NCBI GenBank assembly: GCA_027488845.1
Contig: JAIYBC010000048.1
Span: 62,001 to 126,000 of the forward strand
Origin: Verrucomicrobiales bacterium
GTDB lineage: Bacteria; Verrucomicrobiota; Verrucomicrobiia; Limisphaerales; UBA9464
Reading direction: 5' to 3'
Length of the DNA stretch: 64,000 nt
The translations under genes were made by a program, and so were the position numbers. The notes under the pieces were generated by a model, which was not told where the DNA came from, ran no database searches, and worked only from the letters and a program-made list of their open reading frames with translations. Position 1 is the first letter of the stretch. Each line of letters begins with the position of its first letter. This document shows positions 25,793 to 35,062 of the stretch, piece after piece.

Positions 25793-27658
25793 ATGCTGCC
25801 GAACGACCCGGACCCCATTCCGTCCACGGAGGACGCCGACCTGGTCGGCGCGGCCTTGCGCCGTTCCCTTTTGGCGCTGGTCGTCCTCGGCGTCGTCGCC
25901 GGCGGCGCCGTCTGGTGGTTCGCACGCCCCGCAGCCCCCAAGGACACCCGCATCACCCCACTCGAGGCCCCCCTGGCCGCCAGCAGCGGTGCCCGCCCGC
26001 CGCAGGCCCGCTTCACCGCGGTCGGAGCCGAATGCGGCGTGGCATTCGTCCACCGCAACGGCGCCTCCGGATCGAAGCTGCTCCCGGAAACCATGGGCGG
26101 CGGCGTGGCATTCCTCGACTTCGACGCCGACGGCGATCCGGACCTGCTGCTGGTCAACTCCGGCGACTGGCCGGGGTCGACCAACCCTCCCGCCACCTCC
26201 TTCTCCCGCCTCTTCCGCAACGACACGCCCGCCGGCGGACCTTGGCGCTTCACCGATGTCACCGGGGGCTCGGGACTCGACCGCCCCTTCTTCGGGATGG
26301 GTGCCGCCTGCGCGGACTACGACAGCGACGGCCTCACGGACGTCCTCCTGACCGGAGTGGGAGGGGTCCGTCTCCTCCGCAACCGCGGCGGGGCCCGCTT
26401 CGAGGACGTCACCCGGCAGGTGGGAATCCCGGGGGAAAGCGGCGACTGGACCACCGCCGCCTCCTGGTTCGACGCCGACAACGACGGTGACCTGGATCTC
26501 TTCGTGGGTCGTTATGTGGGCTGGTCGCCGGAACTCGACCGCGAGGTGAACAACCAACTCGTCGGCGTGGGCCGCGCCTACGGCCGTCCCTGGAACTTTC
26601 CCGGAACGGCTCCCAGCCTTTGGCGAAACGAAGGCCCAGCGCCGGACACCGGAACCACGCGGTTCACCGACGTCTCGGCGGCGAGCGGGCTCGTCGTCCG
26701 GAACCCCGCGACCGGCCATCCCATGGCCAAGACCCTGGCGGTCGCGCCCATCGACCTCAATGAGGACGGCTGGATGGACCTGGTCCTGGCCAACGACACC
26801 GTCCAGAACTTCGTCTTCACCAACCGCCACGACGGCACCTTCCGCGAGGTCGGCGCACAGAGCGGCATCGCCTTCGACGCCTACGGCCAGACGCGCGGAG
26901 CCATGGGCATCGACGCCGCCCGCTTCCGCAACGACCGCGCCCTCGGCATCGCGATCGGCAACTTCGCGAACGAGATGAACGCGCTCTACGTGCGACAGCC
27001 GGTGCGGGAACAACTGGTGTTCGCGGACGAGGCGATCCCCGAAGGCCTCGGCCCGGCGAGCCGGCTGCTGCTGAAATTCGGGCTTTTCTTCTTCGACTAC
27101 GACCTCGACGGGCGCCTCGACGTCCTCACCGCCAACGGCCACATCGAGGAGGACATCGAGAAGATCCAGGCCGACGTCCGCTACCGGCAGCCGGCACAGC
27201 TCTTCTGGAACGCCGGCGGCGGCAGCACCTTCACCGCGGCCGGTCCCGAGGAGTGCGGCCCCGACCTGTTCAAACCGGTCGTCGGACGCGGATCCGCCTA
27301 CGCCGACGTGGACGCGGACGGCGACCTGGACGTGGTCATCACCCAGATCAACGGCCCTCCCCTTCTCCTGCGAAACGACCAGCGATTGGGTCATGGATGG
27401 ATCCGCATCCGCCTGGTCGGGGACCGCGGCAACCCGGAGGCGATCGGGGCCTGGGTGACGGTCGCCACCAGCGACGGGCGACGTCTTTCGCGTCATGTCA
27501 TGCCGACCAAGAGCTACCTTTCGCAGAGCGAACTCACCTTGACCTTCGGCTTGGGAACCGCGACGGCTGACTCGGCCGAGGTCCGCTGGCCAGACGGCTC
27601 GAACACCCGGCACCCGATCCGGACCGGCGCGCAAAACGTCCTCCGTCGCGTCCGTTGA
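25793..27658 (+). CDS. CRTAC1-type FG-GAP/VCBS repeat protein with ASPIC/UnbV domain
   Basis: 621 residues. One membrane helix or uncleaved signal anchor near the N-terminus (about 25-45, SLLALVVLGVVAGGAVWWF), then seven or so beta-propeller blades carrying calcium-binding loops of the type DFDADGDPDLLLV, DYDSDGLTDVLLT, DADNDGDLDLFVG, DLNEDGWMDLVLA, DYDLDGRLDVLTA and DVDADGDLDVVIT. The C-terminal ASPIC/UnbV module (about 540-621: RLVGDRGNPEAIGAWVTVAT ... RWPDGS) is complete. These proteins are secreted or surface-bound in Verrucomicrobia and Bacteroidetes; enzymatic activity is not established. Its start is 145 bases from the divergent squalene synthase gene. Confidence 0.93.
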   Translation: MLPNDPDPIPSTEDADLVGAALRRSLLALVVLGVVAGGAVWWFARPAAPKDTRITPLEAPLAASSGARPPQARFTAVGAECGVAFVHRNGASGSKLLPETMGGGVAFLDFDADGDPDLLLVNSGDWPGSTNPPATSFSRLFRNDTPAGGPWRFTDVTGGSGLDRPFFGMGAACADYDSDGLTDVLLTGVGGVRLLRNRGGARFEDVTRQVGIPGESGDWTTAASWFDADNDGDLDLFVGRYVGWSPELDREVNNQLVGVGRAYGRPWNFPGTAPSLWRNEGPAPDTGTTRFTDVSAASGLVVRNPATGHPMAKTLAVAPIDLNEDGWMDLVLANDTVQNFVFTNRHDGTFREVGAQSGIAFDAYGQTRGAMGIDAARFRNDRALGIAIGNFANEMNALYVRQPVREQLVFADEAIPEGLGPASRLLLKFGLFFFDYDLDGRLDVLTANGHIEEDIEKIQADVRYRQPAQLFWNAGGGSTFTAAGPEECGPDLFKPVVGRGSAYADVDADGDLDVVITQINGPPLLLRNDQRLGHGWIRIRLVGDRGNPEAIGAWVTVATSDGRRLSRHVMPTKSYLSQSELTLTFGLGTATADSAEVRWPDGSNTRHPIRTGAQNVLRRVR

Positions 27659-27676
27659 TCATCGATGCCGCTGCGG

Positions 27677-27886
27677 CTAATCGCCACCTCCGTCGCCTCC
27701 CCCTCCGGAATCCGAGGAGTCCGACGAGCAATCGGCTCCGGATCCATCCGAGGAGCCGTGGTCCAAGCCCGAGAATCCACCATCCGGGGATCCCGAGCCG
27801 ACTCCACCGGCACCACCCCGGGCCAAGCGACGCACCAGAAGGATCACTCCGACGACGACTGTGGCCAGAATCAGGTAGAGGATCAT
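27677..27886 (-). CDS. Small single-TM protein with Ser/Asp/Gly-rich tail
   Basis: 69 residues: one membrane helix (about 3-20, ILYLILATVVVGVILLV), two basic residues and then a tail made almost only of Ser, Gly and Asp with one Cys. It lies 43 bases after polX on the same strand. The TM plus low-complexity acidic-Gly tail pattern recurs in small proteins of PVC bacteria, which makes it likely to be real, but the low complexity means the frame call rests mainly on the helix. The tail may be exposed to the periplasm or chelate metal. No function is known. Confidence 0.5.
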   Translation of the reverse strand: MILYLILATVVVGVILLVRRLARGGAGGVGSGSPDGGFSGLDHGSSDGSGADCSSDSSDSGGGGDGGGD

Positions 27887-27929
27887 GGTTTCAGGGACTG
27901 GTTCGCCTCCGGGGCTTCCCAGTGTGGGC

Positions 27930-29684
27930 TCAGCCCTTCCGCCGCTTCGCTTCCAATTCGGTCCGCAAGGCGGGGAGGGTCAGGGTGTTGATCACGTCCG
28001 CCCGGGTCAGCCAGCCCTTGCGGGCGATGCCGGCCCCGAGCCGCAGGAAGTCGAAGTGGTGCAACCGGTGGGCGTCGCAGTTGATGACGCACTTCACCCC
28101 CTTGTCCCGCGCCCGCTTCCACAGCCGCCAGTCGAGGTCGAAACGGTACGGGCTCGCATTCAGCTCGATCCAGGTGCCGGTGGCCGCGCAGGCGTCCACC
28201 ACGGCGTCGACGTCCAGCTTGTAGGCGTCCCGCTCCAGCAGCAGGCGTCCCGTCAGGTGGCCGAGCATGTGCACGTACGGGTTCTCCGCGGCCCGCACCA
28301 GCCGACGCGTGTTCTCCGCGGGGTCGCTCGACGGCACGTGCAGGCTCGCCACCACCACGTCGAGTCCGGCCAGCGTCTCGTCGTCGAAGTCGAGGCCGTC
28401 CTTGAGGATGTCGACCTCGCTTCCGGTCAGCAGACGGAAGTCGCTCCCCTCGGCGGCGTAGGATTCGTTCACCCGGCGGATGGCCTCCTTCTGCTCCGCA
28501 AGACGCCGGAGGTCGAGGCCGTTGGCCTGGAAGGACGCCCGCGAATGGTCGGTGACGGCCCAGTAGCCGAGACCCAGCTCATGGGCGTGGGCGGCGATGG
28601 CCTCAAGGGTGTCGCGGCCGTCCGACCAGTTGGAGTGGTTGTGCAGCGACCCCTTCAGCTCGGTCCATTCGATGAGCTTAGGAAGGCGTCCACCCGACTC
28701 GACCGCGGCGAACTCCCCGTGGTCCTCGCGCAACTCCGGCGGCACGTAGGCCAGGCCGAGTTCGGCGAAGATGTCCGCCTCGTCGCGGCACGGAATGCGC
28801 AGCGCGGGATCGCGGGTCTCCTCGTGGCTCCGGAACAGGCCGTACTCGTTGAGCCGCAGCCCACGCGCGATCGCACGCTGTCTCATCACGATGTTGTGCT
28901 CCTTCGAGCCGGTGAAGTAGGCGAGCGCGAACGGGTACTCGACGTCCGCCACCACGCGCAGGTCGGCCTGGATCCCCGCGCCGAGGATCACGCTCGCCTT
29001 GGTCTCGCCCTTCGCCAGGACCGACTGGATCCCGGGCTGCGACACGAAGTCCTCGATCACCGCCGACGGGTTCTTCGACGAAACGAGGAAGTCGATGTCG
29101 CCGATGACCTCCTTCCACCGCCGCAGGCTGCCTGCGGTCGAACAGCGGATCACGTCGGGATGTCCGCGGAGGCACTCGAGGATCGGCTCCGCCACGACCA
29201 AGGCGTCGAACAGGCGGTGCCGCGAGGCGAACTGCCGCTTGAAGGCGATCGCCTCGAGGATCTTCGACTGGGACTTCTCACCGAACCCCTCGAGCGCGGC
29301 GATGGTGCCGGCATGGCAGGCGGCCTCGAGCTTCTCCATCGAGTCGATCCCGAGCTCGTCGTGGAGCTTCTTCACCTTCTTGGGGCCGAGTCCCTGGATC
29401 TCCAACAGCGCCGGGAGCCCGGGCGGAAGCGACGCCTTCAGTTCCTCGAAGTAGGGAAGGCGTCCGGTGGTGACGAGCGTGGTGACCTTGTCCTGCAAGG
29501 CCTCGCCGAAGCCCTTGAGCTCGCCGAGCCGCTTCTCCGCGACCAGTTTCTCCAGCGAGCCGTCCAGTCCCTCCAGCACCCGGACGGCATTGTGGTATGC
29601 CCGCGTCTTGAACGGATTCTCCCCCTTCAGCTCCAGCAGGGTCCCGATCTCCCCGAGGACCGCCGCCACCTCGTTCTTGTCCAT
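27930..29684 (-). CDS. polX: DNA polymerase/3'-5' exonuclease PolX
   Basis: 584 residues. Pol X core at about 1-320: helix-hairpin-helix motifs (ELKGFGEALQDKV; LLEIQGLGPKKVKKL; LEGFGEKSQSKI), the catalytic GSLRRWKEVIGDIDFLV with two of the acidic residues, and a third Asp further on in ADLRVV. The PHP domain at about 340-575 carries the metal motifs LHNHSNWSDG, VTDHS, LTGSEVDIL and INCDAH. The bacterial form combines gap-filling polymerisation and PHP exonuclease or AP-endonuclease activity in base-excision repair. The ATG at 29684 follows the ribF stop by 60 bases. The order of the two domains and the length are standard. Confidence 0.96.
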   Translation of the reverse strand: MDKNEVAAVLGEIGTLLELKGENPFKTRAYHNAVRVLEGLDGSLEKLVAEKRLGELKGFGEALQDKVTTLVTTGRLPYFEELKASLPPGLPALLEIQGLGPKKVKKLHDELGIDSMEKLEAACHAGTIAALEGFGEKSQSKILEAIAFKRQFASRHRLFDALVVAEPILECLRGHPDVIRCSTAGSLRRWKEVIGDIDFLVSSKNPSAVIEDFVSQPGIQSVLAKGETKASVILGAGIQADLRVVADVEYPFALAYFTGSKEHNIVMRQRAIARGLRLNEYGLFRSHEETRDPALRIPCRDEADIFAELGLAYVPPELREDHGEFAAVESGGRLPKLIEWTELKGSLHNHSNWSDGRDTLEAIAAHAHELGLGYWAVTDHSRASFQANGLDLRRLAEQKEAIRRVNESYAAEGSDFRLLTGSEVDILKDGLDFDDETLAGLDVVVASLHVPSSDPAENTRRLVRAAENPYVHMLGHLTGRLLLERDAYKLDVDAVVDACAATGTWIELNASPYRFDLDWRLWKRARDKGVKCVINCDAHRLHHFDFLRLGAGIARKGWLTRADVINTLTLPALRTELEAKRRKG

Positions 29685-29744
29685 GGGCCGACCCTATTAC
29701 CGGCGGACGATCCGGCGGAAGCCTCGAGCGGACCCGGCGGGCTC

Positions 29745-30665
29745 TCAGGCCAAGAGCGCGGCGACCTCCCGCACGTCCTGACCGATGCGGGCCTTCAACG
29801 CCTCCAATCCGTCGAAGCGGATCTCCCCGCGCATCCGGCGGACGAACTCGACCTCGAGTTCGACGCCATAGAGGTCGCCGTCGAAGCCGATCAGGTGCAC
29901 CTCGAAGCGCAGTTCCGGCACGGACGATCGCAGGGTGGGACGGAAGCCGATGTTCAACGCCGCCGGATGTTCCCCGCCCGGATGCCGGGCGCGCACGGCG
30001 TAGACGCCGGGGGGTGGCAGCTCCAGTCCGGCGACGGCGAGGTTCGCGGTGGGGAAGCCGAGCGTCCTCCCGATGCGGTCGCCATCGACCACCGTTCCAG
30101 AGATGGCATACGGGCGCCCGATCAACTCCGAGGCCAACCCCAGCTCGCCCCCACGCAGGGCCGCACGGACCCGGGTGCTGCTGACCACGGCGTCGCCGAT
30201 CTGGATCGGCGCCATCGCGTGCACCTCGAACCCCAGCTCGGCGCCCAACCGCCGGAGCAACGGGACGTCTCCGCTCCGCCCGTGTCCGAAGCTGAATCCC
30301 TCCCCGACGGTGAAGCTGCGGATCCGGACGAAGCCTTCCGCGAGGTCGCGGACGAAGCGCTCCCCGGTCCGCCGGCTGAACTCGGCGTCGAACCGCAGGA
30401 CCAGCGCCGCATCCGCACCCAGGCGGGCGATCTCGGCGAGACGTTGACCGGGCGGCTGGAGCAGCCTCGGGGCCTGCTCGGGACGCACCACCGCCAGCGG
30501 ATGCGGATCGAAGGTGGCGACGACCGACCGCGCCCCGAACGTCCGCGCGTCGAGCAGCGCCTGGCGGATGACGTGTTGGTGGCCGAGGTGGACGCCGTCG
30601 AACATCCCCAGGGCGAGACAGACGCCGTTGGGCGAGACCGGAACCGGTTGTCGGAGGATTTGCAC
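29745..30665 (-). CDS. ribF: Bifunctional riboflavin kinase/FAD synthetase
   Basis: 306 residues from a GTG at 30665 (the best start, since the family opens a few residues before the first motif). The nucleotidyltransferase half shows GMFDGVHLGHQHVI and later the SSTRVRAAL segment that resembles the ISSTxIR motif. The kinase half shows GRTLGFPTANLA, GVYAV and the C-terminal strands (LEVEFVRRMRGEIRF). It phosphorylates riboflavin to FMN and adenylates FMN to FAD. No FMN-riboswitch signature is visible in the 92 bases before it. It stands between acpH and polX in a minus-strand run. Confidence 0.95.
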   Translation of the reverse strand: MQILRQPVPVSPNGVCLALGMFDGVHLGHQHVIRQALLDARTFGARSVVATFDPHPLAVVRPEQAPRLLQPPGQRLAEIARLGADAALVLRFDAEFSRRTGERFVRDLAEGFVRIRSFTVGEGFSFGHGRSGDVPLLRRLGAELGFEVHAMAPIQIGDAVVSSTRVRAALRGGELGLASELIGRPYAISGTVVDGDRIGRTLGFPTANLAVAGLELPPPGVYAVRARHPGGEHPAALNIGFRPTLRSSVPELRFEVHLIGFDGDLYGVELEVEFVRRMRGEIRFDGLEALKARIGQDVREVAALLA

Positions 30666-30757
30666 GCGTTCCGCGTCGCGGTCCGTGTTGGCGGCGAGCG
30701 GGGACGGGATCGTGGCCGACCGGAGGCCCCGGGGCCAAGCGGTTCCGGTCGCCGTCC

Positions 30758-31375
30758 TCAGTCCCGTGGCACCATCGGAAGCACGACGCCTTCGGTGGCC
30801 GCCAGGGTGACGAGATCCAGCCACAGGCGTCCGAAGGCGAGTTCCAGCCGAGCGTGTTCGGCCTCCAAATGCCGTCGGGCCGCCTCGGGCTCGAAGGCCG
30901 CACGGGCCCTGGGCGAGAGCCGATGCGCGATCCGACGCAGTGTCAGCTCGTAGCCGGCGGCGTCCCGATAGCAGGTCAGCCACGACTCGGCCACCATCCG
31001 GTCGACCACGGCCGCCACCCCGCTGGAGAGGTTCGGACGCTGCCGGAGCAGTCCCACATGGACTTCGTGCACGAAGCCCTCGAGATCCCGTCCAACCCGT
31101 TCCCGGAACCGGATCGAAAGGAAATGGTCCCAGGCGACATCCAGCACGATGCCGGCGTAGCGGCGGACGCCCTGTGGCAGACGCGCCCTCGACTCGAGCA
31201 CCGCGGGGTGCGCGTCGGTGAGCCGGTCGACCTCGCGGTGCAGGCGGATCCCGGACCGGACCATCGGATCGGACACCGAGGCGGCCTCGGATGGGGTGAG
31301 CACGTCGGCAAGCCAGCCACCGAGCCGCGCGCGGTCGTCGGAGGGCGACAGGACGAAATGGGCGAGCCAGTTCAA
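30758..31375 (-). CDS. Acyl carrier protein phosphodiesterase-like protein
   Basis: 205 residues starting at a TTG (31375) that overlaps the stop of the upstream glycosidase as TTGA. The N-terminal LNWLAHFVLSPSDDRARLGGWLADV is the classic AcpH start (NWLAHxxLS). Metal ligands of the HD-like fold are suggested by IRLHREVDRLTDAHP and VLDVAWDHFL. AcpH removes the 4'-phosphopantetheine arm from acyl carrier protein. If the family is right it could recycle or regulate ACP. It is the last of three overlapping genes (aroB, glycosidase, acpH). Confidence 0.85.
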   Translation of the reverse strand: MNWLAHFVLSPSDDRARLGGWLADVLTPSEAASVSDPMVRSGIRLHREVDRLTDAHPAVLESRARLPQGVRRYAGIVLDVAWDHFLSIRFRERVGRDLEGFVHEVHVGLLRQRPNLSSGVAAVVDRMVAESWLTCYRDAAGYELTLRRIAHRLSPRARAAFEPEAARRHLEAEHARLELAFGRLWLDLVTLAATEGVVLPMVPRD

Positions 31376-32970
31376 CGCAGGGGACGGAAACCCGCGCGCT
31401 CGAGACCGCGGCGCAGGATGGGATCGGAGCCCAGCCGCGACCACGGCCCGCGACCCCGCAGGTTCTCGATCATGAGCAGGATCGGCCCCTGGTCGATCCC
31501 CAGCGTGTCGGTCGCATACCAGCCTCGACCCGGATGGAAGGCGTCGCGGAATCCGTACGGCCCCCAAAGTCCCTCGCGGTGCTGCTCGTAAAGGGCACGC
31601 AGCGTCGGGATGCACACCTCCGGGGCGAAGGCCACCGAGCCTCCGGCGGCGGTCGGAACCACCGTGCCATGCTCGTTCTCGGAGGGCGGCGCGCCGTGGG
31701 CGGCGTACCCATCCGGGGTGTCGCTGGCGGTGAATCCCCAGATCCACGGACCGTAGCCGGTGAATCCACCAGGGTTCCGGATCGCATGGGCCCGTTGGGC
31801 CAGGGTCGCACGACGGGAGTTCTCGAAGTAGTCGATGCCGCGCGGCCGGAGGAAGTCGTCGGCGATGCCGCGGAAATCCACCCAGACATGGGAGTACTGG
31901 TGACCGAAGAGCGGCGGGAACGGCGAGAACTCGAATCCCTCCAGCCGGCCCCAGCCGCTGGTGCGCGTCCATGCCGACCAGGTCGCCGGCAGTTCCGGAC
32001 CGGCCGACCCGAGCGCCAGCAGGTAGAGCAGCATGCCTTCGTTGTAGCCGCGCCACCGGCTCCGGATGAATCCCTTCTCCGGATGCCAACCCATGGAGAA
32101 GGTGTCCTCGCCATCGGTCATCCAGGACCAGTCCACGCGTGCGACCAAGCGCTCCGCGAGGTCCCGGATCTCCCGCTCGACCGGAACGTCGCCCCGGAAG
32201 AAGGCCCGGGCATCCAGCACCCCGCCGAGGAACAGCACGGTGTCGATCGAGGACAGCTCGCACTTCCACGCGCGGAGGCCGGTGTCCATCTCGAGGAAGT
32301 GGTAGAACCATCCCCGATGACCCGCGGTCCCCTCGGCTCCCGGGCCCTGTGGCCGTTCGAGGAAGGTCCGCAGCGTGGTGCGGACCCGTTCGGCGGCGGC
32401 CGCGCGGTCCCACCATCCGCGTTCCACGGCGGCGACCTGCGCGGAAAGCCCGAATCCGACCGCGGCGATGCTGCACTTGGAGTCCCGGCGGTTCCGGTCG
32501 CGCACCAGGCCGTTCCGCGGATTGGCCTCGAACCGGAAGTAGTCGAAGGCGGTCGCGGCCAGCAGGTCGAGGAACGCCGTGTCGTCCGCGAACTCCTTGG
32601 GCGTGGCCGCGGCCCAAGGCCCGGAAGAGCCGTCGGGCCCGACGACCCGGTACTCGTAGGCGATGCCGTTGGTGACGGCCACATCGGCCCAGGCCGGTGC
32701 GGGAAGGCCACGGCGGACCACCGATCCGTTGGAACCGCCACTGGCGCCGGCGAGACGGCGTTCGACGGAAAACGGCCCGGCCGCGGCATGGCCGCAATCC
32801 CATTGCACGGTCACGGATCGGTCGCCGGCGCGGAGGAAGGTGCCGCCGGTGGGATGAAAGGAGTCGGAAGCCCGGCAGACGGAAGCCGGAAGGTTTCCGA
32901 ATCCGAATCCGAGTCCGAGCGCCAGCAACGGGAACGCGCGGCGGAACAGGCGTCCCGCGGCACGCCTCAT
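31372..32970 (-). CDS. Glucoamylase/GH144-like exported glycosidase
   Basis: 532 residues. A basic signal peptide (about 1-35, RRAFPLLALGLGFGFG), a fibronectin-III-like or similar beta domain (about 38-128, VTVQWDCGHAAAGPFSVERRL...YEYRVVGPDG), then an alpha/alpha-barrel domain of the glycoamylase family (PF10091, related to GH144 endo-beta-1,2-glucanase): TAFDYFRFEANPRNGLVRDRN, SIAAVGFGLSAQV, GHRGWFYHFLEMDTG, ELSSIDTVLFLGG, EGMLLYLLALGS and LFGHQYSHVWVDFRG are its usual landmarks. It should be exported and act on a glucan. It is odd that it is coupled by 4-base overlaps with aroB and acpH, which have no evident link to it. Confidence 0.88.
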   Translation of the reverse strand: MRRAAGRLFRRAFPLLALGLGFGFGNLPASVCRASDSFHPTGGTFLRAGDRSVTVQWDCGHAAAGPFSVERRLAGASGGSNGSVVRRGLPAPAWADVAVTNGIAYEYRVVGPDGSSGPWAAATPKEFADDTAFLDLLAATAFDYFRFEANPRNGLVRDRNRRDSKCSIAAVGFGLSAQVAAVERGWWDRAAAAERVRTTLRTFLERPQGPGAEGTAGHRGWFYHFLEMDTGLRAWKCELSSIDTVLFLGGVLDARAFFRGDVPVEREIRDLAERLVARVDWSWMTDGEDTFSMGWHPEKGFIRSRWRGYNEGMLLYLLALGSAGPELPATWSAWTRTSGWGRLEGFEFSPFPPLFGHQYSHVWVDFRGIADDFLRPRGIDYFENSRRATLAQRAHAIRNPGGFTGYGPWIWGFTASDTPDGYAAHGAPPSENEHGTVVPTAAGGSVAFAPEVCIPTLRALYEQHREGLWGPYGFRDAFHPGRGWYATDTLGIDQGPILLMIENLRGRGPWSRLGSDPILRRGLERAGFRPLR

Positions 32971-34058
32971 TCCTTGATCTGGTCGAGCGCCCAGTTGACC
33001 TCGGCGTCGGGGACGCGCTGCCCGAACACCGTCCTGCCGATCGCCTCGGCCAGCACGAAGTGGATCTCACCGGCCTGCACCTTCTTGTCGAGCCGCATGG
33101 CGGCGAAGAGGCGGTCGCGCTTGTCGCCGGGCATCTTGAGGGTGACCGGGAGACCCGAGCGCTGGAGCACCGTGCGGATCCGTCCGACGTCCTCGGCGCC
33201 GAGACCGAGCCGCCGCGCGGAGAGGTGGGCCGCGGCGACATGGCCGATCGCGATGGCCTCCCCGTGCAGCAGCTTGCCGTAGCCGATGCTGTTCTCGATG
33301 GCGTGGCCGATGGTGTGTCCGAAGTTGAGCAGGGCCCGGGGACCGTTGTCGGTCTCGTCCTTCGCCACGATCTCCGCCTTGATGGCGCAGCATCGGGCGA
33401 CGATCGCCGACATCGTGGCCGCCTGGCGCGACAGCACCGCGTCCATCTGCTTCTCGAGCTTCTGGAAGAGGGAGGCGTCGTGGATGATGCCGTACTTCAC
33501 GACCTCTCCGAGCCCGGAACGATACTCGCGGTCCGGCAGCGTCGACAGGGTGTCGAGGTCGCAGAGGACCAACCGCGGCTGGTGGAAGGCGCCGACCAGG
33601 TTCTTGCCGGCCTTGAGGTTCACCCCCACCTTCCCGCCCACCGAGCTGTCCACCTGCGCCAGCAGGGTCGTCGGGACCTGGACGAAGGCGATGCCCCGCA
33701 GGTAGGTCGCGGCGACGAAGCCGGCGAGGTCGCCGATCACCCCACCGCCGAGGGCGACGATGAACGACTTGCGCTCGATCCGGTGCGCGGCGAGCAGGTC
33801 GTAGCACTTCTGCACCGTCGCGAGCGACTTGGTGTTCTCCCCCGCATCCAGCGTGATCAGCGTCGGCGTGAAGCCGGCGATCTTCAGCGACTTGACCGCG
33901 GCCTCTCCGTACTTGGCTCCGACGTTGGCGTCGGTGATCACGGCGCAGCGGGTGCCGATCTTGAGCCGCCGGCAACGCTCGCCCAGGGAGGCGATGAGGC
34001 GGTTACCGACCTGGATTTCGTAGGAACGGTTCCCCAGCGGAACCTGAACAGTAGGCAT
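32967..34058 (-). CDS. aroB: 3-dehydroquinate synthase
   Basis: 363 residues from the ATG at 34058. It converts DAHP to 3-dehydroquinate, the second step of the shikimate pathway, using NAD and zinc. Visible parts are the NAD loop GGGVIGDLAGFVAATYLRG, PTTLLAQVDSSVGGKVGVN, the metal ligands in SGLGEVVKYG and NFGHTIGHAIE and HGEAIAIG. The C-terminal region is of the short AroB form. It is the first gene of a minus-strand group in which the next two genes overlap the preceding stop by four bases each. Confidence 0.96.
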   Translation of the reverse strand: MPTVQVPLGNRSYEIQVGNRLIASLGERCRRLKIGTRCAVITDANVGAKYGEAAVKSLKIAGFTPTLITLDAGENTKSLATVQKCYDLLAAHRIERKSFIVALGGGVIGDLAGFVAATYLRGIAFVQVPTTLLAQVDSSVGGKVGVNLKAGKNLVGAFHQPRLVLCDLDTLSTLPDREYRSGLGEVVKYGIIHDASLFQKLEKQMDAVLSRQAATMSAIVARCCAIKAEIVAKDETDNGPRALLNFGHTIGHAIENSIGYGKLLHGEAIAIGHVAAAHLSARRLGLGAEDVGRIRTVLQRSGLPVTLKMPGDKRDRLFAAMRLDKKVQAGEIHFVLAEAIGRTVFGQRVPDAEVNWALDQIKE

Positions 34059-34170
34059 GACGCCCCGGAGCCTGCATCGAACCGGCTGGCAAAGGCAAGA
34101 CAACGGAAGATCCGCAAGCGGAAAGTTGCCCACGGGGACCGCGATGCAGAAAACGGGAACGGGTGGGGAG

Positions 34171-34197
34171 CTCACGCAAATCCGCGAAGACGCCAAC
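34171..34197 (-). repeat. Dispersed 27-nt intergenic repeat, copy 1
   Basis: Positions 34171-34197 match, with 23 of 27 bases, the copy at 46112 and, with 21 of 27, the copy at 48479 in the same plus orientation (CTCACGCAAATCCGCGAAG...). It sits in the 295-base gap between aroB and the GNAT gene (34059-34353), where I see no gene. All copies found in this window are intergenic. It reads as a degenerate tandem of CGCAAAG/CGCCAAG units. Confidence 0.6.
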
Positions 34198-34353
34198 GGG
34201 GAACCGGTGCACAGAACCGGAGCCTGAGACGGAAACACAGGGCTGAGACCCGCATGGCAACTGCGACATGCCCGGCTTCCGTCCCGTACATCGAAGCTTG
34301 GCTCTTGGGCATGAGGCCTCCTTCTTCATGGATCAGAAGGTCGGCAAATGGCC

Positions 34354-34911
34354 TCACCGGGCATCCAGGCCCGGGCGGGTCGGATCGTCATTCGGCGAAC
34401 CCCCGCCAACTCCGGCTTCCCCGACCGATGGCACGGAGGCCAGCATCAGGTGGAAGGTCCGACGGAACTCCACCGTCCGGAACCCGAAGCTCTCGTAGAG
34501 TCGGCGTGCGGGATTCGCCGGGTGGACGGTCAGGGCCACCTGTCGGATCCCATCGGCCCAGGCGGCGGACAACGCGTCGGCCATCAACCGGCGCCCCACA
34601 CCCCTGCCCTGGTGGGCGGGCAGCACCGCGATCCCCAGCTGGGGCGTCTCATCGTCCACGTATCCGAATCCGACGCCGCCCTGGAGCCGGCGCATCCAGC
34701 AGGCCCCCACCGGACGCTCCTCCCCATCCGGAACCGCCACCACGCCGAGGTCGCCGGCACGTCCCCAGTCCTCGGCGTAGATCCGGACATGGGGATCCTG
34801 GAGGATCTCCCGAGGCCGAAGCGGGGCCGGGGGCGGATCCCAAAGGGCGACATGGAGCGCATCCCAGAGGAACGCCTGGTCGGAGGACAACAAGGGTCGG
34901 ATCAGGAACAT
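34354..34911 (-). CDS. GNAT family N-acetyltransferase
   Basis: 185 residues from the ATG at 34911, which opens MFLIRPLLSSDQAFLW like most GNATs; an ATG 18 bases further upstream is an alternative. The acetyl-CoA motif A is clear: PQLGIAVLPAHQGRGVGRRLMADAL, followed by motif B ARRLYESFGFRTVEF. The N-terminal half includes CWMRRLQGGVGFGYV. The substrate is unknown. The C-terminal 15 residues (GGSPNDDPTRPGLDAR) are a short tail beyond the fold. It diverges from the large haem-binding gene (start 35063). Confidence 0.87.
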   Translation of the reverse strand: MFLIRPLLSSDQAFLWDALHVALWDPPPAPLRPREILQDPHVRIYAEDWGRAGDLGVVAVPDGEERPVGACWMRRLQGGVGFGYVDDETPQLGIAVLPAHQGRGVGRRLMADALSAAWADGIRQVALTVHPANPARRLYESFGFRTVEFRRTFHLMLASVPSVGEAGVGGGSPNDDPTRPGLDAR

Positions 34912-35062
34912 GGGGACTCGGGGAACCAATCGGATCCGCGGGAACCGTAGGAGGTCACCGAAGACAACGGAAGCCGCTCCCCGCCGTCGGGATCTGAGCG
35001 GACCCGCATGGCGGCAAACTTACCGTTTCAGCCCCCTTTCACGAATCGCTAGTGTCGGACGC

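Noticed and set aside
30666-30757. An FMN riboswitch in front of ribF
   Set aside because: The gap is only 92 bases and the conserved core elements of the FMN aptamer are not seen.
27885-30953. A 1022-codon open frame on the plus strand over polX and ribF
   Set aside because: It is antisense to two clear genes; the product is rich in R, G, P and E with no domain. Long antisense frames are an artefact of high GC with G/C-ending codons.
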